Shown: positions 50,041 to 60,907 of the stretch, in pieces
Position numbering within the stretch: position 1 is the first letter of the stretch
Layout: each line of letters begins with the position of its first letter
Assembly (NCBI GenBank): GCA_026826555.1
Contig: JAKSZT010054581.1
Coordinates: forward strand, 1,022,902 to 1,086,901
Direction: 5' to 3'
Length of the DNA stretch: 64,000 bases
From: Tolypeutes matacus
Lineage: Eukaryota > Chordata > Mammalia > Cingulata > Chlamyphoridae
Made by a program: the position numbers and the translations under genes
Notes under the pieces: model-generated
Databases searched by the model: none
Told to the model about the DNA's origin: nothing
The model's input: the letters and a program-made list of their open reading frames with translations, nothing else

Positions 50041-51020
50041 ATGACTAGAGGGCAACAAAAAATTACTAACCACACCAAAAAACAAGAAGACATGGACCAG
50101 TAAAATGAACAAACTAAAATCCAGGAAGAGATGCAGAACAAAGAACAACTAATCAAAGCTTTCCAAACAAATATCAGACCAACTTCATGAAGTGAAGGAA
50201 GAGATCTAGGATATAAGAAGACACTGGGAGAATATACTGAAGAAATTGTAAACATACACAAAAAGATAACGGATATGATGGTGATCATTGGGACAATCCA
50301 AAAAATCAAAAAGAAGATGGATTCACATAACAGCAGATTTGAACAGACAGAAGAAAGAATTGGTGATGTGGAAGACAATACATCTGAAATGAAAAAGAGT
50401 AGAAGAGATAGACAAAAAGATAGAAAAAATCCAGCAGGGACTCAGGAATTTAACTGACAACACAAAACACGCAAACATATGCATTATGGGCATCCCAGAA
50501 GTAGAAGAATAGGGAAAGGGAACAGAAGGAATGTTGAAGAAAATAATGGCTAAAAACTTCTCAACCCTATTGAGAGAGATGGATGTGCAGATCCAGGAAG
50601 CACAACACATCCCAAACCATAAAAATCCCAACAGGCCAACTCAAAGACATATACTTGTCAAAATATCCAATGCCCAAGACAAAGAGAAAATACTCAAGGC
50701 AGCAAGAGAAAAGAGAACTATCACATAGAAGGAAGCACAATAATATTAAGTGCTGATTTCTCATCTGAAACCATAGAGGCAAGAAGACAGTGGTATGACA
50801 TAGTCAAAGTACTAAAAGGAAAAAAAAAACAAAAAACCTCCAGCCATGAATTCTCTATCGGGCAAAACTGGAATTCAAAAATAATGGAGAGTTCAAAATA
50901 TTCACAGTTAAGCAGAAATTAAGAGAGTATGCCAATAAGAAACCTGCATTTCAAGAAATACTAAAGGAAGTTCTACAAGTTGAAAGGAAAAAACAAGGGA
51001 AAGAGAGTTGGAGGAGAGTT
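50041..51020 (+). pseudogene. L1E ORF1 pseudogene
   Basis: Starts ATG at 50,041 (M-T-R-G-Q-Q-K-I). Open pieces lie at 50,275-50,457 (coiled-coil, lysine-rich) and 50,531-50,728 (RRM part with MDVQIQEAQHIPN). The C-terminal domain runs to about 51,020. Length is normal for ORF1; frameshifts and stops break it. In intact L1s it coats L1 RNA as a trimer. Confidence 0.85.
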
Positions 51021-51087
51021 TAAAAACAACTAAAAAGACAAAAACAGAAACAAAACAACATATGACATGCATTAACCCTAAGAAAAT

Positions 51088-54083
51088 ATGGCTGAAGTAA
51101 AATATTTGTTGCGAGTAATAACACTGAATGTTAATGGATTAAATTCACCAATCAAGAGACACAGATTAGCAGAATGGATAAGGAAATATGATCCATCTTT
51201 ATGCTATCTACAAGAAACCCACCTACAACCCAGGGATTCAAGGAGGCAGAAGGTGAAAGGCTGGAAAACAATTTTACAAGCTAACAATAGTCAAAAAAGG
51301 GCAGGAGTAGCTATTCTAATATTAGATAAAATAGACTTTAAATGCAAAATTATTTTAAGAGACAAAGATGGACACTATATATTAGTAAAAGTGGTAATCT
51401 CTCAAGAAGAGAGAACAATCATAAACATATATGCACCTAATCGGGGTGTCTCAAAATACATGAGGCAAACTCCAGAAAGAATAAGTGGATAAATAAATGC
51501 ATCTACAATTATAATGGGGGAATTTAATACACCATTATCATCATTAGACAGAACATCTAAACAGAGAATCAATAAAGAAAGAAAGGCTCTGAACAATACA
51601 TTAGAGGACCTGGACTTAACAGACATATACAGAATATTACTCTCAAATATAGCAGGATTTACATTCTTCTCGAGAGCACACAGATCATACTGCAAGATAG
51701 ACCACATGCTAGGCCACAGAACAACTCTCAATGAATTCAGAAAGATTGAGATTTTACAAAGTAATTTCTCTGACCACAACGGAATGAAATTGGAAATCAC
51801 TAAGGGCCAGAGAAACAGGTTAGGCACAAGTATATTGAAGTTAAACAACACATTCTTAGACAAACAGTGGGTCAAGGAGGAAATCTCAAAAGAAATCAGT
51901 AACTACCTTGAAACTAATGAAAACATCACAACATATGAAAACCTATGGGATGCAGCCAAAGCTATCCTGAGAGGGAAGTTCATAGCCATAAATACATATA
52001 TTAAAGATGAAGAAAAGCTAAAATTGAAGACACAACTGCACACTTGGAGGAATTGGAAAAACAACAACAAACTAAGCCTAAAGGAAGTAGAAAGAAGGAA
52101 ATAAAGATTAGAGCAGAACTAAATGAAATAGAGAATAAGAAAGCACTAGAAAAAAATGAACAAAACTAACAACTGGTTCTTCAAGAAGATCAATAAAATT
52201 GACAAACTGTTAGCCAGATTCACAAAGAAAAAGAGAGAACAGATACAAATACAAAAAATAAAGAATGAGCAATATGATATCACTACAGACCCCACAGGAA
52301 TAAAGAGTATCATAAGAGGATACTTTGAAAAATTGTATGCCAACAAGAATGATAATTTAGAGGAAATGGTCAAGTTATTAGAAACTCACACAGAGCCTAC
52401 ATTAATGGAAGAAGAAATTGATGAACTCAACAGTCCAATTACAAGTAAAGAGATAGATTCAGTCATCAAAAACCTCACAACTAAGAAGAGCCGCGGATCA
52501 GATGGCTTCACAGCTGAATTCTACCAAACATTCCGGAAAGAGCTAACACCAATTCTGCTTTAGCTCTTCCAAAAAATAGAAGTACAGGGAATATTGCCTA
52601 ACTCATTCTATGATGCCAACATTACCCTAATACCAAAACCAAACAAAGATACCACAAGAAAGGAAAATTACAGACCAACTTCTCTAATGAACCTAGATGC
52701 TAAAATCCTCAACAAAATACTTGCTAATCGCTTTCAGCAACATATCAAAAGGATTATACACCATGACCAAGTGGGTTTCATTCCGGATATGCAAGGATGG
52801 TTCAATATAAGAAAATCAATCAATGTAATACACCACATAAACAGGTTGAAAGAAAAAAATCACTTGATCATCTCTATAGATGCAGAAAAAGCATTCGACA
52901 AAATTCAGCATCCCTAACTGGAAAAAAAAAAAAAAAAAAACACTGCAAAAGATAACAATAGAAGGAAACTTTCTGTATATGATAAAGGGTATGTATGAAA
53001 AACCCAAAGCTAACATCATCTTCAATGGTCAAATCCTAAAAGCCTTCCCTCTCAGGTCGGGAAGAAGACAAGGATGTCCACTATCACCACTCATTTTTAA
53101 CATTACCTTAAAAGTATTTGCTCGAGCACTGAGGCAAGAAAAGATGTAAAAGGCATCCAGATTGGAAAAGAAGTAAAAATTTCATTATTTGAAGATGACA
53201 AGATCCTATATGTAGAGAGCCCTGAGAAATCTACAACAAAGCTTCTAGAACTTATAAAGGAGTTCAGTCATGTCTCAGGCTATAAGATAAATGACCAAAA
53301 ATCAGTAGCATTTCTGTACACCAATAACCAGCAATCTGAGGAGGAAATTAAAAAAAAAACAAAACATTTACAATAGTAACTAAAAGAATCAAATACCTAG
53401 GAATAAATTTAACTAAAGATGTAAAGGACTTATACAGAAAACTACACAACACTGTTAAAGAAAATCAAAGAAGACTTAAATAAATGGAAAAATATTCCCT
53501 GTTCATGGATAGGAATACTAAACATCCTCAATATGTCTATGCTTCCCAAACTAATCTAAGATTTAATGCAATCCCAATAAATGTCAACACTGTATTTTTA
53601 AGGAACTGGAAAAACTAACTACAAAATATATTTGGAAAGGTAAGAGGCCCCGAATTGCCAAAGACATTTTGAAAAAGAAAAATGAAGTTGGAGGTATCAC
53701 ATTATCTGACTTTAAAACATACTACAAAGCTACAGTCATCAAAACTGCATGGTATTGGCACAAGGATAGACCTAATTATCAATGGAACCAAATTGAGAGT
53801 TCTGATATAGATATCCTCGCATATACAGTCATCTGATATTCGACATGGCCACCAAGCCAATTCCGTTGGGAGAGAATAGCCTCTTTAACAAGTGGTGTTT
53901 GGAGAACTGTATATCCATATCCAAAAGAATGAGAGAAGAATACCATCTCACACCTTATACAAAAAATCAACTCAATATGGATCAAAGATCTATATATAAG
54001 AGTCAAAACCATAAAGACCCTGGCAGATAATATAGGGAAGCATCTACAAGATCTTGTAATAGGAAATGGTTTCATGGACTTCA
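51088..54083 (+). pseudogene. L1E ORF2 pseudogene (endonuclease and reverse transcriptase), truncated
   Basis: ATG 51,088. Endonuclease in one frame through 52,104 with a single stop (TAA 51,490-51,492): [37 protein letters not shown] and SDHNGMKLE are visible. Human L1 has GDFN at the third site. Reverse transcriptase: open pieces at 52,156-52,563 and 52,594-52,917 ([17 protein letters not shown]), then an oligo(A) tract, then 52,880-53,149 ([14 protein letters not shown]). The FADD site reads FEDD (about 53,190), so catalysis would be lost. Cut at 54,083. Confidence 0.9.
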
Positions 54084-54554
54084 ATTTTATTGCAATATAT
54101 CATTCATACATTATCATACATAAACAATAAGAGTTTAGTAAATGTGAATTTTCAAAACAAACATGTGTATCATCATACAAGGCTCCCACAAATCACCCCA
54201 CCATCAACACTAATTGCTTTGAGATATGTGTCACAAACTATGAAAATATTACTCCTAACTATCACCTATATTTTACATTTGGTGTATTTCCACCAATCTA
54301 CCCCATTTTTAACACCCCATATTCATATTATATATTTGTTAATGTTCATGAAAGAATGTTCTCATATTTGTCCTGTTAACCACAGTACATCTTCCACCAC
54401 TGGATTCCCTGTGTTATACAGTCCTGTGTTTTGTATAATCCATTCAAAGTGTACACTCAGTTGCTCTCATTTTCATCACAGAGGTTTGCTGCCATCACCT
54501 CAGTCAGTTTTAGAACATTGCCATTATTCTGAAAGGAATAATCCCCTATACATT
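54084..54554 (-). mobile_element. L1F 3' UTR, antisense, left of the provirus
   Basis: Antisense L1 3' UTR ('acattatcatacataaacaa', 'caaggctccc', 'ccaccactggattccctgtg'). It abuts truncated sense L1E on the left and the provirus on the right. Sequence continues after the provirus at 61,365, preceded there by the duplicated ACATT. Confidence 0.8.
54550..54554. other. 5-bp target-site duplication of the ERV-L provirus (left copy)
   Basis: ACATT precedes the 5' LTR; the same five bases follow the 3' LTR at 61,360-61,364. Five bases is the duplication length expected for ERV-L. Confidence 0.9.
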
Positions 54555-55006
54555 TGTGATGGTTAGGCTAATGTGTCAACTCAGCCAGGTAGTTGTGTCC
54601 AGGTGTTTGTTCCAGCAAGCACTGGGCTAATTGTAATATGGGAGCATTTGTGGACTTCGATCACCAGTGAGTTTACTGCGTGGATGGCTGATTATATCTG
54701 CATCAATCAGGGAGATTGCATTATCGATGGGTGGTGCTTTTATCCAATCAGTTGAATGACTTAAGAGTGGAGGTGATTTCAACATTCAGAGAGAATTTCC
54801 CAGCTCGTCATTGGACAGGCAACTTCTCCCAGAGACTCATCAACGACCTTTCATCGGGCTTTCATCGGAGCCCCTGGTTTGCAGCTTGCCTGAGGAACCT
54901 GGACTTGTGAGTCCCCACGGTCGCGTGAGAGACTCTTTTAGAGTTCCATATTATTCACAGATATCTCCTGCTGATTCTGTTTCCTGAGAGAACCCTGACT
55001 AATACA
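54555..55006 (+). mobile_element. 5' LTR of the ERV-L provirus
   Basis: 452 bp, TGTGATGGTTAGGC...GACTAATACA. A CCAAT box is at 54,744-54,748 (tatCCAATca). I do not see a strong TATA box. The six differences from the 3' LTR are near the start (four) and near the end (two). It would supply promoter activity; whether it does so here cannot be seen. Confidence 0.97.
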
Positions 55007-55008
55007 GC

Positions 55009-55023
55009 TGGTACCGGGAGTGG
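55009..55023 (+). other. Primer-binding site, tRNA-Leu(UAA)-like
   Basis: TGGTACCGGGAGTGG, two bases after the LTR, matches the complement of the tRNA-Leu(UAA) 3' end (TGGTACCAGGAGTGG) at 14 of 15 positions. The tRNA end is from general knowledge of the mammalian tRNA. Confidence 0.85.
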
Positions 55024-55047
55024 TTCTTGAGGAACAGAGTCTTAAAC

Positions 55048-57018
55048 ATGGGATGCCTGAGGTGGCTCTCCACTCTAATTGGACTCGGGGGTACTAACGA
55101 CTCCCTTTCCAATAATGAGGTTGCTAACAGTCCATGGCGTGAGCTGGCAATGGAGATACCCAAAATAGCATCATTGGATTCCCCTACTTCCACGCTTATA
55201 AGAAGCAAGGATCTGGGTGAGAGTGTTTTCAACACTGTAACAGAATTTTGCGGAGTAAAAAAATATAATGATGTTGGCTGGCTCCTCCTAGATACTCTGG
55301 ATACAGTTACAAAAGAAAGGGATGAGCTAAAGTCTTCAATTTTGAAACTTAAATGCCGCGTGAATGATATGAAAGTTTCTACGTGTGCCTTGAAAGAAAA
55401 TCTTGTCTCCTGTAGCCACAGACTTGAGATATCTGAGAATCAAACGCAATCTTTCATTGTACGAGTAGCAGAATTACAGAGGAAACTAAAATCTCAACCT
55501 TGCAGGGTTTCTGCCATTAAAGTCAGGGCATTGATTGGAAAGGAGTGGAACCCCGAGGATTGGGACGGAGACATATGGGATGATGATAATATTGGTTGGG
55601 ACATTGGAACCCTAAATTCTGCTGAGACTTTACCAGATAAACCTGTGATGGCCTGCCCTGTGGAGACCACACCTTCTCAACCTTGTATCATCCAGCCTCC
55701 AGCCTGCCCCAGGGAGTCTGGACTTCCTTCCAGCCCTGAGGTGGGTACAAGCCAAATGGAAGCCTGTACTGCCCAGGCTCTGGCCTGCCCCAGAGTGTCT
55801 GGACCTCCTCCCAGCCCTGAGGCAGGTACCAGCCTGACTCCAGCATGCACTGCCCAGCCTCCACCTTGCCCCAGAGAGTCTGTACCTCCTCCCAGCCATG
55901 AGGCAGGTACCAACCAATCTCCAGCATGCATGGTCCAACTTCCAGTCTGCCCTGAGGAATCTGTCTTCCAACCCCTGCCTGAAGAGAATAATCCTGACTC
56001 ACCAGAAGAAAATGCAAAGGAATGCCCTCAGGTCAGTAGCATGCAAGACATCTCTTACCCAGACCCCCCACCCCTCTTGGCTTTGAGACCCATTACTAGA
56101 TTAAAATCACAACAAGCCCCCAAAGGTGAAATTCAAAGTGTGACCCATGAGGAAGTATGCTATACTCTGAAAGAACTGCATGAGTTTTCCAACTTATATA
56201 GACAGAAATCAGGGGAATATGTGTGGGAATTGATACTAAGGGTATGGGATAATGGTGGAAGGAATATAAAGTTGGATCAGGCTGAATTTATTGATATGGG
56301 CCCACTAAGCAGAAATTCTGGATTCAACGCTGTAGCTCGAGGGGTTAGAAAGGGCTCTAACAGTTTGTTTGGGTGGCTGACTGAAGCATGGACCAAACAA
56401 TGGCCTAGCATGTCTGATGTTGAGATGCCTGATTTGCCATGGTATACAGTAGATGAGGGGATTCAAAGGCTTAGAGAGATTGGGATGCTAGAATGGATTT
56501 ACCACTTAAGACCTGCCCACCCACCCCAGGAATGTCCAGAGGACACACCTTTAACCAGGACTGTGAGGAGTAAATTTGTAAGACTAACTCCATCTTCTCT
56601 GAAGAGCTCTGTGGTTGCCCTTCTCTGCAGTCCAGATATTACTGTAGGGGGGGCTGTAATGGAATTGGAATCCTTAAATATTATGGGGATGATCGGATCA
56701 AGGCACGGTAAAAGTCAAGTATCGGCAGTTAATCACCAAAGCCAAGGTAGGCGTGGCTACCGCAATGAAAGACAGATTCGAAACAGCACACAGAATAGTC
56801 TGAGTCGCATGGAGTTATGGCGTTGGTTAATAGATCATGGGGTACCCAGAAGTGAAATAGATGGGCAGTCTATTAGATTTCTTCTGGATCTGTATAAGCT
56901 GAAGAGTTCTAGGTCAAGTGAACAAAATCCTAACTCTAATTACAGACGCAGAGAATCACGGCCCCTTAATCAGTTCCCAGACTTGAGAAAGTTTATAGAC
57001 CCAGAGCCCCTTGAATGA
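55048..57018 (+). CDS. gag: ERV-L Gag polyprotein, open
   Basis: The open frame runs upstream to 55,027, but the first ATG is at 55,048, giving 656 codons to the TGA at 57,016. Gag forms the particle shell. Residues about 75-155 are a likely coiled coil (DVGWLLLDTLDTVTKERDEL and following). About 217-312 are Pro/Cys-rich repeats of a 27-residue unit (81 bp). About 365-500 is the capsid-like part (ELHEFSNLYRQKSGEYVWEL, FGWLTEAWTKQWPSM). The basic C-terminus lacks a visible CCHC knuckle. It starts Met-Gly-Cys, so N-myristoylation is possible (inference). The pol frame follows in the same phase after the stop. Confidence 0.9.
   Translation: MGCLRWLSTLIGLGGTNDSLSNNEVANSPWRELAMEIPKIASLDSPTSTLIRSKDLGESVFNTVTEFCGVKKYNDVGWLLLDTLDTVTKERDELKSSILKLKCRVNDMKVSTCALKENLVSCSHRLEISENQTQSFIVRVAELQRKLKSQPCRVSAIKVRALIGKEWNPEDWDGDIWDDDNIGWDIGTLNSAETLPDKPVMACPVETTPSQPCIIQPPACPRESGLPSSPEVGTSQMEACTAQALACPRVSGPPPSPEAGTSLTPACTAQPPPCPRESVPPPSHEAGTNQSPACMVQLPVCPEESVFQPLPEENNPDSPEENAKECPQVSSMQDISYPDPPPLLALRPITRLKSQQAPKGEIQSVTHEEVCYTLKELHEFSNLYRQKSGEYVWELILRVWDNGGRNIKLDQAEFIDMGPLSRNSGFNAVARGVRKGSNSLFGWLTEAWTKQWPSMSDVEMPDLPWYTVDEGIQRLREIGMLEWIYHLRPAHPPQECPEDTPLTRTVRSKFVRLTPSSLKSSVVALLCSPDITVGGAVMELESLNIMGMIGSRHGKSQVSAVNHQSQGRRGYRNERQIRNSTQNSLSRMELWRWLIDHGVPRSEIDGQSIRFLLDLYKLKSSRSSEQNPNSNYRRRESRPLNQFPDLRKFIDPEPLE
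55700..55985 (+). repeat. 81-bp minisatellite in gag, about 3.5 copies
   Basis: 'cctgcccca' anchors occur near 55,703, 55,784 and 55,865 with a diverged fourth near 55,946, 81 bp apart. In protein the unit begins Cys-Pro-Arg-Glu/Val-Ser and contains PPSPEAGTS-like text. Being a multiple of three, it keeps the frame open. Confidence 0.85.
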
Positions 57019-57040
57019 GGGGAAGGCCGGGTCCCCTTGG
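57016..57040 (+). promoter_or_regulatory. Gag-pro junction: in-phase TGA followed by a potential hairpin
   Basis: Gag ends at TGA 57,016-57,018 and the protease frame continues in the same phase. GGGGA (57,019-57,023) can pair with TCCCC (57,032-57,036) around an 8-nt loop right after the stop. This layout fits stop-codon readthrough as in gammaretroviruses, but an unrelated stop with chance pairing is also possible. Confidence 0.5.
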
Positions 57041-57501
57041 GGAAGGATCCTGTTAAACTGCCAAAAATTTATACAGTTAATCTTCCTCCCACCTTTCCCC
57101 AGGGAGACCTACGGCCTTTTGCCAGAGTAACAGTGCATTGGGGAAAAGGAAATGATCAGACATTTTGGGGATTATTAGACACTGGCTCAGAAGTAACATT
57201 AATTCCAGGAGACCCAAAACGTCACTGTGGTCCACCAGTCAGAGTAGGGGCTTATGGAGGTCAGGTGATTGATGGAGTTTTAGCTCAGGTCCGTCTCACA
57301 GTGGGTCCAGTGGGTCCCCAGACCCATTCTGTGGTTATTTCTCCAGTTCCAGAATACATAACAGGAATAGACATACTCAGTAACTGGCAGAATCCCCACA
57401 TTGGATCCCTGACTTGTGGAGTGAGGGCTATTATGGTTGGAAAGGCCAAGTGGAAGCCTCTAGAACTGCCCCTGCCTAGCAAAATAGTAAATCAAAGGTA
57501 A
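57019..57501 (+). pseudogene. pro: ERV-L protease region of pol
   Basis: Aspartic protease that would process Gag-Pol. Active-site motif LLDTGSEVTLIP at about 57,172-57,207 (catalytic Asp codon 57,178-57,180), followed by 'VISPVPEYITGIDIL' near the C-terminus. The frame is open for about 160 codons from the gag stop, then ends at TAA 57,499-57,501. The reverse-transcriptase sequence continues in the same phase after it, so the stop is a lesion. The domain itself looks intact. Confidence 0.85.
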
Positions 57502-58707
57502 TACTGGATTCCTGGAGGTATTGCAGAGATTAGTGCCACCATCAGGGATTTGAAGGATGCAGGGGTGGTGATTCCCACCACATCCCCATTCAACTCTCCT
57601 ATTTGGCCTGTGCAGAAAACAGATGGATCTTGGAGGATGACAGTAGATTATCATAAACTTAACCAGGTGGTGACTCCAATTGCAGCTGCTGTCTGAGATG
57701 TGGTATCATTGCTTGAGCAAATCAACATTTCCCCTGGTACCTGGTATGCAGCTGTTGTTCTGGCAAATGCTTTTTTCTCAATTGCCATTAGTAAGGACCA
57801 CCAGAAACAGTTTGCTTTCAGCTGGCAAGGCCAGCAGTATACTTTCACTCTCCTGCCTCAGGGGTATATCAACTCTCCAGCCCTATGTCATAATATTGTC
57901 CGCAGGGACCTTGATCGTCTCTCTCTCCCACGAGACATCACACTGGTCCATTATATTGATGATATCATGTTGATAGGACCTACTGAGCAAGAAGTAGCAA
58001 AGACTCTAGATTTATTGGTAAGGCATTTGCATGAGAGAGGATGGGAGATAAATCCAACAAAAATACAAGGTCCTTCCACCTCAGTGAAATTTCTAGGTGT
58101 CCAGTGGTGTGGGGCCTGTCGAGATATCCCTTCAAAAGTAAAGGATAAGCTGTTGCACCTGGCCCCTCCTACGACCAAAAAGGAGGCACAACGCTTAGTT
58201 GGCCTCTTTGGATTTTGGAGACAACACATTCCTCATTTGGGTGTGCTACTGTGGCCCATTTACCGAGTGACCAGGAAAGCTGCTAGTTTTGATTGGGGAC
58301 TGGAACAAGAGGAAGCCCTGCGACAGGTCCAGGCTGCTGTGCAAGCTTCACTGCCACTTGGACCATATGATCCAGCAGATCCAATGGTGCTGGAAGTTTC
58401 AGTGGCAAATAGAGATGCTGTCTGGAGCCTTTGGCAGGCCCCTATAGGGGAATCACAACGCAGACCCTTAGGATTTTGTTGCAAAGCCTTGCCATCCTCT
58501 GCAGATAACTACTCCCCTTTTGAGAAGCAGCTTTTGGCTTGCTACTGGGCCTTAGTAGAGACTGAATGCTTAACCATGGGCCATCAAGTTACCATGAGAC
58601 CTGAGTTGCCTATCATGAGCTGGGTATTGTCTGACCCACCAAAACATAAAGTTGGGGCATGCACAACAGCACTCCATAATAAAGTGGAAGTGGTATATAG
58701 GAGATAG
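57502..58707 (+). pseudogene. pol: ERV-L reverse-transcriptase region of pol, broken
   Basis: RNA-dependent DNA polymerase. The N-terminal part (57,502-57,693; [20 protein letters not shown]) is followed by an in-phase TGA at 57,694-57,696, then an open stretch 57,700-58,707. [16 protein letters not shown] (about 57,856) and the catalytic YIDD (57,952-57,963) are intact. The connection domain follows to about 58,650, where a run of G's (58,653-58,656) marks the frameshift: the next coding sequence continues in another frame from about 58,652, and this frame ends at a TAG. Confidence 0.9.
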
Positions 58708-59854
58708 GGCTAGAGCAGGTCCTGAAGGCACAAGTAAGTTACATGAGGAAGTGGCCCAAATGCCCATGGTCACCACCCCTGCTGTGTTACCTTCTCTTTC
58801 CCAGCCCACAGCTTTGGCCCCTTGGGGACTCCCTTACAATCAGTTGACTGAGGATGAGAAAACTCGGGCCTGGTTTACAGATGGTTCTGCACGATATGCA
58901 GGTACCACCCGAAAGTGGACAGCTGCGGCACTGCAGCCCTTTTCTGGGACATCCTTGAAGGATAGCCGTGAGGGCAAATCCTCCCAGTGGGCAGAGCTTC
59001 GAGCAGTGCATCTAGTTGTTCATTTTGCTTGGAGGAAGAAATGGCCAGAGGTGCGTTTGTACACTGATTCATGGGCTGTTGCCAATGGTTTGGCTGGATG
59101 GTCAGGGACCTGGAAGGAACATGATTGGAAAATTGGTGACAAGGAGGTCTGGGGAAGAGCTATGTGGATAGATCTTTCTGATTGGGCAAAAAACATGAAC
59201 ATATTTGTGTCCCACGTGAATGCTCACCAGAGGGTGACTTCGGCAGAGGAAGAGTTTAATAATCAAGTGGATAAGATGACCCGCTCTGTGGCTAATGCTC
59301 AGCCTCTTTCCCCAGCCACTCCTGTCATTGCCCAATGGGCTCATGAACAAAGTGGCCATGGAGGTAGGGATGGAGGTTATGCATGGGCTCAGCAACATGG
59401 ACTTCCCCTCACCAAGGCTGACTTGGCTACAGCCACTGCTGAATGCCCAATCTGCCAGCAGCAGAGACCCACACTCAGCCCCAGATATGGCACCATTCTT
59501 CGAGGTGACCAGCCTGCTACCTGGTGGCAGGTGGACTACATTGGGCCACTTCCATCATGGAAGTGGCAGCGATTTGTTTTAACTGGAATAGACACATACT
59601 CTGGGTATGGGTTTGCATTTCCGGCACACAATGCTTCTTCCAAAACTACCATCCGTGGACTTACTGAATGTCTTATCTACCGCCATGGCATTCCACACAG
59701 CATTGCTTCTGATCAAGGAACCCATTTCACAGCAAATGATATGCGGGAATGGGCACATGCCCATGGAATTCACTGGTCTTACCATGTTCCCCATCACCCT
59801 GAAGCAGCTGGATTAATAGAACGGTGGAATGGCCTTTTGAAGACTCAATTATGA
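58652..59854 (+). pseudogene. pol: ERV-L RNase H and integrase region of pol
   Basis: 400 codons open. RNase H: FTDGSA (about 58,873), QWAELRA (about 58,987) and YTDSWA (about 59,062) give the D-E-D residues. Integrase: His-His-Cys-Cys zinc binding (HEQSGH ... CPICQQQ, about 59,344-59,463), catalytic Asp in WWQVDYIG (about 59,525), Asp in SDQGTHF (about 59,708), Glu in AGLIERW (about 59,807). All catalytic residues are present. A TGA at 59,852-59,854 ends this piece, but the sequence continues in the same phase into the integrase tail and dUTPase. Confidence 0.92.
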
Positions 59855-60571
59855 CACCAACTAGGTGGCAATACCTTGCAGGGCTGGGGCAATGTTCTTC
59901 AGGACGCTGTGTATGCTCTGAATCAGCATCCTCTCTATGGTGCTGTTTCTCCCATAGCCAGGATTCATGGGTCCAGGAATAAAGGGGTGGAAATGGGAGT
60001 GGCACCACTCACTATTACCCCTAGTGACCCACTAGGAACATGTTTGCTTCCTGTCCCTGAAACCTTAAGCTCTGCTGGTCTACAGGTTTTAGTCCCAAGA
60101 GGAGGAGTGCGGCAACCTGGGAACATAACAGTGATTCCATTGAACTGGAAGTTAAGACTGCCACCTGGCCACTTTGGGCTCCTCTTACCTGTGAACAAAC
60201 AGGCAAAGAAGGGAATTACTGTACTGGATGGGGTTATTGATCCTGACTATCAAGGGGAAATAGGACTACATCTACATAATGGGGGTAAAGAAGAGTTTGC
60301 CTGGAATGCAGGGGATCCTCTAGGGCGTCTTCTAGTCCTGCCATGCCCTGTGATTAAAGTCAATGGAAAATTGCAACAAACCAATTCAAGCAGGACTAAC
60401 AATGGCCCCGAATCTTCGGGAATGAATGTTTGGGTCACCCCACCAGGCAAAGAACCACGGCCAGCTGAAGTGCTTGCTGAAGGTAACGGGAACATGGAAT
60501 GGGTAGTGGAAGAAGGTAGTGATAAATATGAACTTCGATCACGTGACCAGTTACAGAAACGAGGACTGTAA
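59855..60571 (+). pseudogene. ERV-L integrase tail and dUTPase region of pol
   Basis: Open from after the TGA at 59,852 to TAA-type end at 60,569-60,571. It carries the integrase C-terminal tail (LQGWGNVLQDAVYALNQHPL), then a dUTPase (dUTP to dUMP plus pyrophosphate): LPPGHFGLLLP, the conserved GVIDPDYQGEIGL motif 3 with its Asp, and GDPLGRLLVLP as motif 4-like text. Motif 1 (SAGLQV) differs from the usual AGxDL, so activity is uncertain. A dUTPase after integrase is a signature of ERV-L. A polar tail of about 70 residues follows. Confidence 0.9.
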
Positions 60572-60907
60572 TGGTCATGAACCCTTCTTTCATGTTTCAT
60601 TATGAGTATGATTGTATATGTACACAAAATGAATTTCTTTGTTTTCCTCCCCAATCTTTTCCCCTATCATGAAAAGTTGTATTAATCCCACATCATAATA
60701 TTTAAGGATGTCGAGTTTAAGAGTGACTATCATCCAAGGATTTGCACACTGTTCTGTAGGGAATTAATGCGTTTCCAGTTGTATGCAGGGGAGTTGAACA
60801 TTGTTAGGCGGAAATATATATGTATACTTGTCTGTTATTGTTTTTACTTAGAAACTAAGTATGGTTTAGAGTAATGTGTATGATTGCCGAGTTGACAAGG
60901 GGTGGAC
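60572..60907 (+). other. Noncoding tail before the 3' LTR, with purine tract
   Basis: 336 bp without a coding frame: no env. A short purine-rich tract, acaaggggtgga (60,895-60,906), lies directly before the 3' LTR and is the likely plus-strand primer site. Confidence 0.75.

Larger units (their letters stand above)
48449..54083 (+). mobile_element. L1E, near full-length L1 missing its 3' end
   Basis: 5' end GGGAGGCAAGATGGCATCAG has an intact YY1-like AAGATGG at 48,457. 5' UTR to about 50,040, ORF1 from 50,041, ORF2 from 51,088. ORF2 is cut at 54,083, where antisense L1F begins; the missing roughly 0.8 kb of ORF2 and the 3' UTR are presumably beyond the window. It is less decayed than L1A but still has stops, a frameshift and an oligo(A) insertion at 52,922-52,940. 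Confidence 0.85.

Noticed and set aside
54573..54910. Small identical open frames in both LTRs (also 60,926-61,263)
   Set aside because: They are identical only because the LTRs are near-identical repeats; no domain is visible.
55027..55047. gag starting at 55,027
   Set aside because: The first codon there is TTG; the first ATG is at 55,048, a more plausible start in a mammal.
55630..56017. Open frames of 84-113 codons on the minus strand across gag
   Set aside because: They mirror the 81-bp gag minisatellite; in-frame repeats generate shadow frames on both strands.
60572..60907. Possible env remnant after pol
   Set aside because: Only 336 bp without a coding frame lie before the 3' LTR; ERV-L elements normally lack env.
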